A program made the position numbers and the translations under genes. From Ianthella basta (lineage: Eukaryota; Porifera; Demospongiae; Verongiida; Ianthellidae), in contig OZ025873.1 in the NCBI GenBank assembly GCA_964019415.1, positions 1,364,987 through 1,428,986 of the forward strand: a DNA stretch of 64,000 bases, given 5' to 3'. Under the pieces are notes generated by a model. It had not been told where the DNA came from. It made no database searches and worked only from the letters and a program-made list of their open reading frames with translations. Below are positions 10,589 through 26,024 of this stretch, in pieces (position 1 is the stretch's first letter; the number at the start of each line of letters is the position of its first letter).

Positions 10589-13500
10589 AGCAAGATATTG
10601 CTAGATGAGGCACGATATAGAAAGATGAGGCTAGATATTGCAAGATGAGGCAAGAAATAGCAAGATGAGGCAAGATGAGGCAAGATATTGCAAGATGAGG
10701 CAAGATACAGCAAGATGAGGCAAGATATTTCAAGATTAGGCAAGAAATAGCAAGATGAGGTAAGATGAGGCAAGATATTGCAAGATGAGGCAAGAAATAG
10801 CAAGATACTGCAAGATGAGGCAAGATATAGCAAGATGAGGCAAGATATTTCAAGATTAGGCAAGAAATAGCAAGATGAGGTAAGATGAGGCAAGATATAG
10901 CAAAATGAGGCAAGATATAGCAAGAAGAAGCAAGACGAGGCAAGATGAGGCAAGATATTGCAAGATGAGGCAAGATATAGCAAGAAGCAACATGAGGCAA
11001 GAAATAGCAAGATGAGGCAAGATGAGGCAAGATATTGCAAGATGAGGCAAGATATAGCAAGAAGAAGCAAGATGAGGCAAGAAATAGCAAGATGAGGCAA
11101 GATGAGGCAAGATATTGCAAGATAAGGAAGACATAGCAAGAAGAAGCAAGATGAGGCAAGATATTGCAAGATGAGGCAAGAAATAGCAAGATACTGCAAG
11201 ATGAGGCATGATATAGCAAGATGAGGCTAGATATTGCAAGATGAGGCAAGAAATAGCAAGATGAAGCAAGATGAGGCAAGATATTGCAAGATGAGGCAAG
11301 ATATAGCAAGAAGAAGCAAGATGAGGCAAGATGAGGCAAGATATTGCAAGATGAGGCAAGATATAGCAAGAAGCAAGATGAGGCAACAAATAGCAAGATG
11401 AGGCAAGATGAGGCAAGATGAGGCAAGAAATAGCAAGAAGAAGCAAGATGAGGCAAGATATTGCAAGATGAGGCAAGAAATAGCAAGATGAGGCAAAATG
11501 AGTCAAGATATTGCAAGATGAGGCAAGAAACAGCAAGATATTGTAAGATGAGGCAAGAAATAGCAAGATGAAGCAAGATATTACAAGATGAGGCAAGGAA
11601 TAGTAAGATGAGGCAAGATGAGGCAAGATATTGCAAGATGAGGCAAGAAATAGCAAGATGAGGTAAGATGAGGCAAGATATTGCAAAATGAGGCAAGATA
11701 TAGCAAGAAGAAGCAAGATGAGGCAAGATGAGGCTAGATATTGCAAGATGAGGCAAGATATAGCAAGAAGCAACATGAGGCAAGAAATAGCAAGATGAGG
11801 CAAGATGAGGCAAGATATTGCAAGATGAGGCAAGATATAGCAAGAAGAAGCAAGATGAGGCAAGATATAGCAAGATGAGGTAGGATGAGGCAAGATATTG
11901 CAAGATAAGGAAGACATAGCAAGAAGAAGCAAGATGAGGCAAGATATTGCAAGATGAGGCAAGAAAGAGCAAGATATTGCTAGATGAGGCACGATATAGC
12001 AAGATGAGGCTAGATATTGCAAGATGAGGCAAGAAATAGCAAGATGAGGCAAGATGAGGCAAGATATTGCAAGATGAGGCAAGATATAGTAAGATGAGGC
12101 AAGATATTTCAAGATTAGGCAAGAATTAGCAAGATGAGGCAAGATGAGGCAAGATATTGCAAAATGAGGCAAGATATAGCAAGAAGAAGCATGATGAGGC
12201 AAGATGAGGCAAGATATTGCAAGATGAGGCAAGATATAGCAAGAAGCAACATGAGGCAAGAAATAGCAAGATGAGGCAAGATGAGGCAAGATATTGCAAG
12301 ATGAGGCAAGATATAGCAAGAAGAAGCAAGATGAGGCAAGATAGAGCAAGATGAGGCAAGATACTGCAAGATGAGGCAAGAAATAGCAAGATGAGGTAAG
12401 ATGAGGCAAGATATTGCAAGATGAGGCAAGAAATAGCAAGATATTGCAAGATGAGGCAAGATATAGCAAGATGAGGCAAGATATTGCAAGATTAGGCAAG
12501 AAATAGCAAGATGAGGCAAGATGAGGCAAGATTATGCAAAATGAGGCAAGATATAGCAAGAAGAAGCAAGATGAGGCAAGATGAGGCAAGTTATTGCAAG
12601 ATGAGGCAAGATATAGCAAGAAGCAACATGAGGCAAGAAATAGCAAGATGAGGCAAGATGAGGCAAGATATTGCAAGATGAGGCAAGATATAGCAAGAAG
12701 AAGTAAGATGAGGCAAGAAATAGCAAGATGAGGCAAGATGAGGCAAGATATTGCAAGATAAGGAAGACATAGCAAGAAGAAGCAAGATGAGGCAAGATAT
12801 TGCAAGATGAGGCAAGATATAGCAAGAAGCAACATGAGGCAAGAAATAGCAACATGAGGCAAGATGAGGCAAGATATTGCAAGATGAGGCAAGATATAGC
12901 AAGAAGAAGCAAGATGAGGCAAGAAATAGCAAGATGAGGTAAGATGAGGCAAGATATTGCAAGATAAGGAAGACATAGCAAGAAGAAGAGAGATGAGGCA
13001 AGATATTGCAAGACGAGGCAAGAAATAGCAAGATACTGAAAGATGAGGCAAGATATAGCAAGATGAGGCTAGATATTGCAAGATGAGGCAAGAAATAGCA
13101 AGATGAGGCAAGATGAGGCAAGATATTGCAAGATGAGGCAAGATATAGCAAGAAGAAGCAAGATGAGGCAAGATGAAGCAAGATATTGCAAGATGAGGCA
13201 AGATATAGCAAGAAGCAAGATGAGGCAAGAAATAGCAAGATGAGGCAAGATGAGGCAAGATATTGCAAGATGAGGCAAAATATAGCAAGAAGAAGCAAGA
13301 TGAGGCAAGAAATAGCAAGATGAGGCAAGATGAGGCAAGAAATAGCAAGATGAGGCAAGATGAGGCAAGATATTGCAAGATGAGGCAAGAAATAGCAAGA
13401 TGAGGCAAAATGAGTCAAGATATTGCAAGATGAGGCAAGAAACAGCAAGATATTGTACGATGAGGCAAGATATAGCAAGATGAAGCAAGATATTACAAGA

Positions 13501-16500
13501 TGAGGCAAGAAATAGTAAGATGAGGCAAGATGAGGCAAGATATTGCAAGATGAGGCAAGAAATAGCAAGATGAGGTAAGATGAGGCAAGATATTGCAAAA
13601 TGAGGCAAGATATAGCAAGAAGAAGCAAGATGAGGCAAGATGAGGCAAGATATTGCAAGATGAGGCAAAATATAGCAAGAAGCAAGATGAGGCAAGAAAT
13701 AGCAAGATGAGGCAAGATGAGGCAAGATATATCAAGATGAGGCAAGATATAGCAAGAAGAAGCAAGATGAGGCAAGAAATAGCAAGATGAGGCAAGATGA
13801 GGCAAGATATTGCAAGATAAGGAAGACATAGCAAGAAGAAGCAAGATGAGGCAAGATATTGCAAGATGAGGCAAGAAATAGCAAGATATTGCTAGATGAG
13901 GCACGATATAGCAAGATGAGGCTAGATATTGCAAGATGAGGCAAGAAATAGCAAGATGAGGCAAGATTAGGCAAGATATAGCAAGATGAGGCAAGATATT
14001 TCAAGATTAGGCAAGAAATAGCAAGATGAGGTAAGATGAGGCAAGATATTGCAAAATGAGGCAAGATATACCAAGAAGAAGCATGATGAGGCAAGATGAG
14101 GCAAGATATTGCAAGATGAGGCAAGATATAGCAAGAAGCAACATGAGGCAAGAAATAGTAAGATGAGGCAAGATGAGGCAAGATATTGCAAGATGAGGCA
14201 AGATATAGCAAGATGAGGCAAGATATTTCAAGATTAGGCAAGAAATAGCAAGATGAGGTAAGATGAGGCAAGATATTGCAAGATGAGGCAAGAAATAGCA
14301 AGATATTGCAAGATGAGGCAAGATATAGCAAGATGAGGCAAGATATTGCAAGATTAGGCAAGAAATAGCAAGATGAGGTAAGATGAGGCAAGATATTGCA
14401 AAATGAGGCAAGATAAAGCAAGAAGAAGCAAGATGAGGCAAGATGAGGCAAGATATTGCAAGATGAGGCAAGATATAGCAAGAAGCAACATGAGGCAAGA
14501 AATAGCAAGATGAGGCAAGATGAGGCAAGATATTGCAAGATGAGGCAAGATATAGCAAGAAGAAGCAAGAAACAGCAAGATATTGTAAGTTGAGGCAAGA
14601 TATAGCAAGATATTACAAGATGAGGCAAGAAATAGTAAGATGAGGCAAGATGAGGCAAGATATTGCAAGATGAGGCAAGAATAACAAGAAGAAGCAAGAT
14701 GAGGCAAGATGAGGCAAGATATTGCAAGACAAAGAAAGATGAGGCAAGATATAGCAAGATGAAGCAAGATGAGGCAAGATGAGGCAAGATATAGCAAGAT
14801 TAAGCAAGATGAGGCAAGATGAGGCAAGAAATAGCAAGATGAGGCAAGATGAGGCAAGATATTGCAAGATGAGGCAAGATATAGGAAGAAGCAAGAAGAG
14901 GCTAGATATTGGAAGATGAGGCAAGAAATAGCAAGATGAGGCAAGATGGGGCAAGATGAGGCAATATGAGGCAAAAAATAGCAAGATGAGGCAAGATGAT
15001 CGAGGCAAGAAATAGCAATATGTGGCAAGATGAGGGAAGAAATAGCAAGATGAGGCAAGATGAGGCAAGATATTGCTAGATGAACCAAGAAATAGCAAGA
15101 TGAAGCTAGATATATCAAGAAGTAAGATGAGGCAAGATATTGGAAGATGAGGTAAGAAATAGCAAGGTACTGCAAGATGAGGCAAGATATAGCAAGATGA
15201 GGCAAGATATTGCAAGATTAGGCAAGAAATAGCAAGATGAGGTAAGATGAGGCAAGATATTGCAAAATGAGGCAAGATATAGCAAGAAGAAACAAGATGA
15301 GGCAAGATGAGGCAAGATATTGCAAGATGAGGCAAGAAATAGCAAGAAGCAAGATGAGGCAAGAAATAGCAAGATGAGGCAAGATGAGGCAAGATATTGC
15401 AAGATGAGGCAAGATATAGCAAGAAGAAGCAAGATGAGGCAAGAAATAGCAAGATGAGGTAAGATGAGGCAAGATATTGCAAGATAAGGAAGACATAGCA
15501 AGAAGAAGCAAGATGAGGCTAGATATTGCAAGATGAGGCAAGAAATAGCAAGATACTGCAAGATGAGGCAAGATATAGCAAGATGAGGCTAGATATTGCA
15601 AGATGAGGCAAGAAATAGCAAGATGAGGCAAGATGAGGCAAGATATTGCAAGATGAGGCAAGATATAGCAAGAAGAAGCAAGATGAGGCAAGATGAGGCA
15701 AGATATTGCAAGATGAGGCAAGATATAGCAAGAAGCAAGATGTGGCAAGAAATAGCAAGATGAGGCAAGATGAGGCAAGATATTGCAAGATGAGGCAAAA
15801 TATAGCAAGAAGAAGCAAGATGAGGCAAGAAATAGCAAGATGAGGCAAGATGAGGCAAGAAATAGCAAGATGGGGCAAGATGAGGCAAGATATTGCAAGA
15901 TGAGGCAAGAAATAGCAAGATGAGGCAAAATGAGTCAAGATATTGCAAGATGAGGCAAGAAACAGCAAGATATTGTAAGATGAGGCAAGATATAGCAAGA
16001 TGAAGCAAGATATTACAAGATGAGGCAAGAAATAGTAAGATGAGGCAAGATGAGGCAAGATATTGCAAGATTAGGCAAGAAATAGCAAGATGAGGTAAGA
16101 TGAGGCAAGATATTGCAAAATGAGGCAAGATATAGCAAGAAGAAGCAAGATGAGGCAAGATATTGCAAGATGAGGCAAGATATAGCAAGAAGCAACATGA
16201 GGCAAGAAATAGCAAGATGAGGCAAGATGAGGCAAGATATATCAAGATGAGGCAAGATATAGCAAGAAGAAGCAAGATGAGGCAAGAAATAGCAAGATGA
16301 GGCAAGATGAGGCAAGATATTGCAAGATAAGGTAGACATAGCAAGAAGAAGCAAGATGTGGCAAGATATTGCAAGATGAGGCAAAAAATAGCAAGATACT
16401 GCAAGATGAGGCAAGATATAGCAAGATGAGGCTAGATATTGCAAGATGAGGCAAGAAATAGCAAGATGAGGCAAGATGAGGCAAGATATTGCAAGATGAG

Positions 16501-19500
16501 GCAAGATGTAGCAAGAAGAAGCAAGATGAGGCAAGTTGAGGCAAGATATTGCAAGATGAGGCAAGATATAGCAAGAAGCAAGATGAGGCAAGAAATAGTA
16601 AGATGAGGCAAGATGAGGCAAGATATTGCAAGATGAGGCAAAATATAGCAAGAAGAAGCAAGATGAGGCAAGATGAGGCAAGATATTGCAAGATGAGGCA
16701 AGATATAGCAAGAAGCAAGATGTGGCAAGAAATAGCAAGATGAGGCAAGATGAGGCAAGAAATAGCAAGATGAGGCAAGATGAGGCAAGATATTGCAAGA
16801 TGAGGCAAGATGTAGCAAGAAGAAGCAAGATGAGGCAAGTTGAGGCAAGATATTGCAAGATAAGGCAAGATATAGCAAGAAGCAAGATGAGGCAAGAAAT
16901 AGTAAGATGAGGCAAGATGAGGCAAGATATTGCAAGATGAGGCAAAATATAGCAAGAAGAAGCAACATGAGGCAAGAAATAGCAAGATGAGGCAAGATGA
17001 GGCAAGATATTGCAAGATGAGGCAAGATATAGCAAAAAGAAGCAAGATGAGGCAAGAAATAGCAAGATGAGGCAAGATGAGGCAAGATATTGCAAGATAA
17101 GGAAGACATAGCAAGAAGAAGCAAGATGAGGCAAGATATTGCAAGATGAGGCAAGAAATAGCAAGATATTGCTAGATGAGGACCGATATAGCAAGATGAG
17201 GCTAGATACTGCAAGATGAGGCAAGAAATAGCAAGATGAGGCAAGATGAGGCAAGATGAGGCAAGATGAGGCAAGATATTGCAAGATGAGGCAAGATATA
17301 GCAAGATGAGGCTAGATATTGCAAGATGAGGCAAGAAATAGCAAGATGAGGCAAGATGAGGCAAGATATTGCAAGATGAGGCAAGATATAGCAAGAAGAA
17401 GCAAGATGAGGCAAGATGAGGCAAGATATTGCAAGATGAGGCAAGATATAGCAAGAAGCAAGATGTGGCAAGAAATAGCAAGATGAGGCAAGATGAGGCA
17501 AGATATTGCAAGATGAGGCAAAATATAGCAAGAAGAAGCAAGATGAGGCAAGAAATAGCAAGATGAGGCAAGATGAGGCAAGAAATAGCAAGATGGGGCA
17601 AGATGAGGCAAGATATTGCAAGATGAGGCAAGAAATAGCAAGATGAGGCAAAATGAGTCAAGATATTGCAAGATGAGGCAAGAAACAGCAAGATATTGTA
17701 AGATGAGGCAAGATATAGCAAGATGAAGCAAGATATTACAAGATGAGGCAAGAAATAGTAAGATGAGGCAAGATGAGGCAAGATATTGCAAGATTAGGCA
17801 AGAAATAGCAAGATGAGGTAAGATGAGGCAAGATATTGCAAAATGAGGCAAGATATAGCAAGAAGAAGCAAGATGAGGCAAGATATTGCAAGATGAGGCA
17901 AGATATAGCAAGAAGCAACATGAGGCAAGAAATAGCAAGATGAGGCAAGATGAGGCAAGATATATCAAGATGAGGCAAGATATAGCAAGAAGAAGCAAGA
18001 TGAGGCAAGAAATAGCAAGATGAGGCAAGATGAGGCAAGATATTGCAAGATAAGGTAGACATAGCAAGAAGAAGCAAGATGTGGCAAGATATTGCAAGAT
18101 GAGGCAAAAAATAGCAAGATACTGCAAGATGAGGCAAGATATAGCAAGATGAGGCTAGATATTGCAAGATGAGGCAAGAAATAGCAAGATGAGGCAAGAT
18201 GAGGCAAGATATTGCAAGATGAGGCAAGATGTAGCAAGAAGAAGCAAGATGAGGCAAGTTGAGGCAAGATATTGCAAGATGAGGCAAGATATAGCAAGAA
18301 GCAAGATGAGGCAAGAAATAGTAAGATGAGGCAAGATGAGGCAAGATATTGCAAGATGAGGCAAAATATAGCAAGAAGAAGCAAGATGAGGCAAGAAATA
18401 GCAAGATTAGGCAAGATGAGGCAAGAAATAGCAAGATGGGGCAAGATGAGGCAAGATATTGCAAGATGAGGCAAGAAACAGCAAGATGAGGCAAAATGAG
18501 TCAAGATAATGCAAGATGAGGCAAGAAACAGCAAGATATTGTAAGATGAGGCAAGATATAGCAAGATGAAGCAAGATATTACAAGATGAGGCAAGAAATA
18601 GTAAGATGGGGCAAGATGAGGCAAGATATTGCAAGATGAGGCAAGAAATAGCAAGATGAGGCAAAATGAGTCAAGATATTGCAAGATGAGGCAAGAAACA
18701 GCAAGATATTGTAAGATGAGGCAAGATATAGCAAGATGAAGCAAGATATTACAAGATGAGGCAAGAAATAGTAAGATGAGGCAAGATGAAGCAAGATATT
18801 GCAAGATTAGGCAAGAAATAGCAAGATGAGGTAAGATGAGGCAAGATATTGCAAAATGAGGCGAGATATAGCAAGAAGAAGCAAGATGAGGCAAGATGAG
18901 GCTAGATATTGCAAGATGAGGCAAGATATAGCAAGAAGCAAGATGAGGCAAAAAATAGCAAGATGAGGCAAGATGAGGCAAGATATTGCAAGATGAGGCA
19001 AGATATAGCAAGAAGCAACATGAGGCAAGAAATAGCAAGATGAGGCAAGATGAAGCAAGATATTGCAAGATAAGGAAGACATAGCAAGAAGAAGCAAGAT
19101 GAGGCAAGATATTGCAAGATGAGGCAAGAAATAGCAAGATGAGGTAAGATGAGGCAAGATATTGCAAGATGAGGCTAGATATTGCAAGATGAGGCAAGAA
19201 ATAGCAAGATGAGGCAAGATGAGGCAAGATATTGCAAGATAAGGAAGACATAGCAAGAAGAAGCAAGATGAGGCATGATATTGCAAGATGAGGCAAGAAA
19301 TAGCAAGATATTGCTAGATGAGGCACGATATAGCAAGATGAGGCTAGATATTGCAAGATGAGGCAAGAAATAGCAAGATGAGGCAAGATGAGGCAAGATA
19401 TTGCAAGATGAGGCAAGATATAGCAAGATGAGGCAAGATATTTCAAAATTAGGCAAGAAATAGCAAGATGAGGTAAGATGAGGCAAGATATTGCAAGATG

Positions 19501-22500
19501 AGGCAAGAAATAGCAGGATACTGCAAGATGAGGCAAGATATAGCAAGATGAGGCAAGATATTGCAAGATTAGGCAAGAAATAGCAAGATGAGGTAAGATA
19601 GGCAAGATATTGCAAAATGAGGCAAGATATAGCAAGAAGAAGCAAGATGAGGCAAGATGAGGCTAGATATTGCAAGATGAGGCAAGATATAGCAAGAAGC
19701 AACATGAGGCAAGAAATAGCAAGATGAGGCAAGGAATAGCAAGATGAGGCAAGATATTGCAAGATGAGGCAAGATATAGCAAGAAGAAGCAAGATGAGGC
19801 AAGAAATAGCAAGATGAGGCAAGATGAGGCAAGATATTGCAAGATAAGGAAGACATAGCAAGAAGAAGCAAGATGAGGCAAGATATTGCAAGATGAGGCA
19901 AGAATTAGCAAGATACTGCAAGATTAGGCAAGATATAGCAAGATGAGTCTAGATATTGCAAGATGAGGCAAGAAATAGCAAGATGAGGCAAGATGAGGCA
20001 AGATATTGCAAGATGAGGCAAGATATAGCAAGAAGAAGCAAGATGAGGCAAGATGAGGCAAGATATTGCAAGATGAGGCAAGATATACCAAGATGAGGCA
20101 AGATATTTCAAGATTAGGCAAGATATAGCAAGATGAGGTAAGATGAGGCAAGATATTGCAAGATGAGGCAAGAAATAGCAAGATACTGCAAGATGAGGCA
20201 AGATATAGCAAGATGAGGCAAGATATTGCAAGATTAGGCAAGAAATAGCAAGATGAGGTAAGATGAGGCAAGATATTGCAAAATGAGGCAAGATATAGCA
20301 AGAAGAAACAAGATGAGGCAAGATGAGGCAAGATATTGCAAGATGAGGCAAGATATAGCAAGAAGCAAGATGAGGCAAGAAATAGCAAGATGAGGCAAGA
20401 TGAGGCAAGATATTGCAAGATGAGGCAAGATATAGCAAGAAGAAGCAAGATGAGGCAAGAAATAGCAAGATGAGGCAAGATGAGGCAAGATATTGCAAGA
20501 TAAGGAAGACATAGCAAGAAGAAGCAAGATGAGGCAAGATGTTGCAAGATGAGGCAAGAAATAGCAAGATACTGCAAGATGAGGCAAGATATAGCAAGAT
20601 GATGCTAGATATTGCAAGATGAGGCAAGAAATAGCAAGATGAGGCAAGATGAGGCAAGATATTGCAAGATGAGGCAAGATATAGCAAGAAGAAGCAAGAT
20701 GAGGCAAGATGAGGCAAGATATTGCAAGATGAGGCAAGATATAGCAAGAAGCAAGATGAGGCAAGAAATAGCAAGATGAGGCAAGATGAGGCAAGATATT
20801 GCAAGATGAGGCAAAATATAGCAAGAAGAAGCAAGATGAGGCAAGAAATAGCAAGATGAGGCAAGATGAGGCAAGAAAAAGCAAGATGGGGCAAGATGAG
20901 GCAAGATATTGCAAGATGAGGCAAGAAACAGCAAGATTAGGCAAAATGAGTCAAGATAATGCAAGATGAGGCAAGAAACAGCAAGATATTGTAAGATGAG
21001 GCAAGATATAGCAAGATGAAGCAAGATATTACAAGATGAGGCAAGAAATAGTAAGATGAGGCAAGATGAGGCAAGATATTGCAAGATGAGGCAAGAATAA
21101 CAAGAAGAAGCAAGATGAGGCAAGATGAGGCAAGATATTGCAAGACAAAGAAAGATGAGGCGAGATATAGCAAGATGAAGCAAGATGAGGCAAGATGAGG
21201 CAAGATATAGCAAGATTAAGCAAGATGAGGCAAGATGAGGCAAGAAATAGCAAGATAAGGCAAGATGAGGCAAGATATTGCAAGATGAGGCAAGATATAG
21301 GAAGAAGAAGCAAGAAGAGGCTAGATATTGGAAGATGAGGCAAGAAATAGCAAGATGAGGCAAGATGAGGCAAGATGAGGCAATATGAGGCAAGAAATAG
21401 CAAGATGAGGCGAGATGATCGAGGCAAGAAATAGCAATATGTGGCAAGATGAGGGAAGAAATAGCAAGATGAGGCAAGATGAGGCAAGATATTGCAAGAT
21501 GAAGCAAGAAATAGCAAGATGAGGCTAGATATATCAAGAAGTAAGATGAGGCAAGATATTGGAAGATGAGGTAAGAAATAGCAAGATGAGGCGAGATGAG
21601 GCAAGATATAGCAAGATTAAGCAAGATGAGGCTAGATGAGGCAAGAAATAGCAAAATGAGGCAAGATGAGGCAAGACATTGCGAGAAGAGGCAAGATATA
21701 GCAAGAACAAGCAAGATGAGGCAAGATATAGCAAGATTAAGCAAGATGAGGCAAGATGAGGCAAGAAATAGCAAGATGAGGCAAGATGAGGCAAGATATT
21801 GCAAGATGAGGCAAGATATAGCAAGAAGAAGCAAGATGAGGCTAGATATTGCAAGATGAGGCAAGAAATAGCAAGATGAGGCAAGATGAGGCAAGAAATT
21901 GCAAGATGAGGCAATATGAGGCAAGAAATAGCAAGATGAGGCAAGAAATAGCAAAATGAGGCAAGATGAGGGAAGAAATAGCAAGATGAGGCAAGATGAG
22001 GCAAGATATTGCAAGATGAGGCAAGAAATAGCAAGATGAGGCAAGATATAGCAAGAAGAATCAAGATGAGGCAAGATATTGCAAGATGAGGCAAGAAATA
22101 GCAAGATCAGGCAAGATGAGGCAAGATATTGCAAGATGAGGCAAGATATAGCAAGAAGAAGAAAGATGAGGAAAGATATAGCAAGATTAAGCAAGATGAG
22201 GCAAGATGAGGCAAGAAATAGCAAGATGAGGCAAGATATTGCAAGATGAGGCAAGATATAGCAAGAAGAAGCAAAATGAGGCAAGATATAACAAGAAGAA
22301 GCAAGATGAGGCAAGAAATAGCAAGAAGAAGCAAGATGAGGCAAGATGAGGCAAGATATTGCAAGACAAAGAAAGATGAGGCGAGATATAGCAAGATGAA
22401 GCAAGATGAGGCAAGATGAGGCAGGATATAGCAAGATTAAGCAAGATGAGGCAAGATGAGGCAAGAAAAAGCCAGACGAGGCAAGATGAGGCAAGATATA

Positions 22501-25500
22501 GGAAGAAGAAGCAAGATGAAGCTAGATATTGGAAGATGAGGCAAGAAATAGCAAGATGAGGCAAGATGAAGTAAGAAATAGCAATATGAGGCAAGATGAG
22601 GGAAGAATAGCAAGATGAGGCAAGATGAGGCAAGATATTGCAAGATGAGGCAAGAAATAGCAAGATGAGGCTAGATATATCAAGAAGAAGCAAGATGAGG
22701 CAAGATATTAAAAGATGAGGTAAGGAATAGCAAGAAGAGGAAGATGAGGCAAGATATAGCAAGTTTAAGCAAGATGAGGCAAGATGAGGCAAGATATTGC
22801 AAGAAGAGGCAAGATATAGCAAGAACAAGCAAGATGAGGCAAGATATAGCAAGATTAAGCAAGATGAGGCAAGATGAGGCAAGAAATAGCAAGATGAGGC
22901 AAGATGAGGCAAGATATTGCAAGATGAGGCAAGATATAGCAAGACGAAGCAAGATGAGGCTAGATATTGCAAGATGAGGCAAGAAAGAACAAGATGAGGC
23001 AAGATGAGGCAAGATATTGCAAGATGAGGCAATATGAGGCAAGAAATAGCAAGATCAGGCAAGAAATAGCAAAATGAGGCAAGATGAGGGAAGAAATAGC
23101 AAGATGAAGCAAGATGAGGCAAGATTTTGCAAGATGAGGCAAGATATAGCAAGATGAGGCAAGATATAGCAAGAAGAAGCAAGATGAGGCAAGAAATAGC
23201 AAGATGAGGCAAGATGAGGCAAGATATTGCAAGATGAGGCAATATGAGGCAAGAAATAGCAAGATGAGGCAAGAAATAGCAAAATGAGGCAGGATGAGGG
23301 AAGAAATAGCAAGATGAGGCAAGATGAGGCAAGATATTGCAAGATGAGGCAATATGAGGCAAGAAATAGCAAAATGAGGCAAGATGAGGCAAGTAATAGC
23401 AAAATGAGGCAAGATGAGGCAAGATATTGCAAGATGAGGCAATATGAGGCAAGAAATAGCAAGATGAGGCAAGATGAGGCGAGAAATAGCAAAATGAGGC
23501 AAGATGAGGGAAGAAATAGCAAGATGAGGCAAGATGAGGCAAGATATTGCAAGATGAGGTAAGAAATAGCAAGAAGAAAGATGAGGCAAGATATAGCAAG
23601 AAGAAGCAAGATGAGGCAAGATATTGCAAGATGAGGCAAAAAATAGCAAGATCAGGCAAGATGAGGCAAGATATTGCACGATGAGGTAAGATATAGCAAG
23701 AAGAAGCAAGATTAGGCAAGATATAGCAAGATTAAGCAAGATGAGGCAAGATGAGGGAAGAAATAGCAAGATGAGGCAAGATGAGACAAGATATTGCAAG
23801 ATGAGGCAAGATATAGCAAGAAGAAGCAAGATGAGGGTAGATATTGTAATATGAGGCAAGTAATAGCAAAATGAGGCAAAATGAGGCAAGATGAGGGAAG
23901 AAATAGCAAGATGAGGCAAGATGAGGCAAGATATTGCAAGATGAGGTAAGAAATGGCAAGAAGAAAGATGAGGCAAGATATAGCAAGAAGAAGCAAGATG
24001 AGGCGAGAAATAGCAAGATGAGGCAATATGAGGCAAGATATTGCAAGTTGAGACAAGATATAGCAAGAAGAAGCAAGATGAGGCAAGATATAGCAAGATG
24101 AGGCAAGATGAGGCAAGATATTGCAAGATGAGGCAAGAAATAGCAAGATATAGCAAGATGAGGCAAGATAATTATAGCAAGATGAGGCAAGATACTGCAA
24201 GATGAGGCAAGATATAGCAAGAGGAAGCAAGATGAGGCAAGAAATAGCTAGATGAGGCAAGATGAGGCAAGATATTGCTAGATGAGGCAAGATATAGCAA
24301 GAAGAAGCAAGATGAGGCAAGAAATAGCAAGATGAGGCAAGATGAGGCAAGAAATAGCAAGATGAGGCAAGATGAGCCAAGATATTGCAAGATGAGGCAA
24401 GAAATAGCAAGATATTGCAAGATGAGGCAAGATTAAGCAAGATGAGGCAAGATATTGTAAGATGAGGCAAGAAATAGCAAGATGAGGCAAAATGAGGCAA
24501 GATATTGCATGAAGAGGCAAGATATAGCAAGATGAGGCAAAATGAGTCAAGATATTGCAAGATGAGGCAAGATATAGCAAGATGAGACAAGATGAGGCAA
24601 GATATGGCAAGATTAAGCAAGATGAGGCAAGATGAGGCAAGATATAGCAAGATGAAGCAAGATGAGGCAATATGAGGCAAGAAATAGCAAGATGAGGCAA
24701 GAAATAGCAAGATGAGGCAAGATGAGACAAGATTAGGTAAGATGAGGCAAGATATAGCAAGATTAAGCAAGATGAGGCTAGATGAGGTAAGACATAGCAA
24801 GATGAGGCCAGATGAGGCAAGATATAGCAAGAGGAAGCAAGGTGAGGCAAGATGAGTCAAGATATTGCAAGATGAGGCAAGATATAGCAAGCAGCAAGAT
24901 GAGGCAAGAAATAGCTAGATGAGGCAAGATGAGGCAAGATATTGCAAGATGAGGCAAGATGAGACAAGATTAGGTAAGATGAGGCAAGATATAGCAAGAT
25001 TAAGCAAGATGAGGCTAGATGAGGTAAGACATAGCAAGATGAGGCCAAATGAGGCAAGATATAGCAAGAGGAAGCAAGATGAGGCAAGATGAGGCAAGAT
25101 ATTGCAAGATGAGGCAAGATATAGCAAGCAGCAAGATGAGGCAAGAAATAGCTAGATGAGGCAAGATGAGGCAAGATATTGCAAGATGAGGCAAGATATA
25201 GCAAGAGGAAGCAAGATGAGGCAAGATGAGGCAAGATATTGCAAGATGAGGCAAGATATAGCAAGCAGCAAGATGAGGCAAGAAATAGCTAGATGAGGCA
25301 AGATGAGGCAAGATATTGCAAGATGAGGCAAGATATAGCAAGAAGAAGCAAGATGAGGCAAGAAATAGCAAGATGAGGCAAGATGAGGCAAGAAATAGCA
25401 AGATGAGGCAAGATGAGCCAAGATATTGCAAGATGAGGCAAGAAATAGCAAGATGAGGCAAAATGAGGCAAGATATTGCATGAAGAGGCAAGATATAGCA

Positions 25501-25818
25501 AGATGAGGCAAAATGAGTCAAGATATTGCAAGATGAGGCAAGAAATAGCAAGATGAGGCAAGATGAGGCAAGATATGGCAAGATTAAGCAAGATGAGGCA
25601 AGATGAGGCAAGATACAGCAAGAAGAAGCAAGATGAGGCAATATGAGGCAAGAAATAGCAAGATGAGGCAAGATGAGGCAAGATTAGGTAAGATGAGACA
25701 AGATATAGCAAGATTAAACAAGATGAGGCTAGATGAGGCAAGACATAGCAAGTTGAGGCAAGATGAGGCAAGATATTGCAAGATGAGGCAAGATATAGCA
25801 AGAAGAAGCAAGATGAGG
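10589..25818. repeat. Decanucleotide minisatellite, family A (main block)
   Basis: About 15.2 kb of uninterrupted 10-bp units in the same orientation as the left block. Landmark GATGATCGAGGC recurs near 14997 and 21416, so higher-order units continue but are shuffled. A segment of about 1.1 kb near 15575-16660 recurs near 17298-18383 (offset 1,723). From about 21,600 the composition shifts towards GCAAGATATA and GCAAGATTAA units. No cellular gene was found in this block. Confidence 0.96.
15575..18383. repeat. Recent 1,723-bp-offset duplication inside the array
   Basis: Bases about 15575-16660 and 17298-18383 match essentially base for base where I compared them. Both contain ATATATCAAGATG, GATAAGGTAGAC and GCAAGTTGAGG variants at the same spacing. 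The offset of 1,723 is not a multiple of 10, so units of irregular length lie within the period. The 816-bp stretches 15589-16404 and 17312-18127 translate identically. Confidence 0.85.
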
Positions 25819-26024
25819 ATAGGATAGGAAATCTTTATTAGTCTGGGGAACCAATAGCCAGAGGCTACTACAAAGGCATCCAGAAAGAACAACACAAATT
25901 ACAAAGGAGTAAGACAGAAGAAGAAAAGAGAATAATGATTAAATGAATTTTAATGAATGAAGATAATAGAGATGTCAGCAGAGTACACATGCAGCGTCAG
26001 TGGTTCATGTAAATATGTGAATAG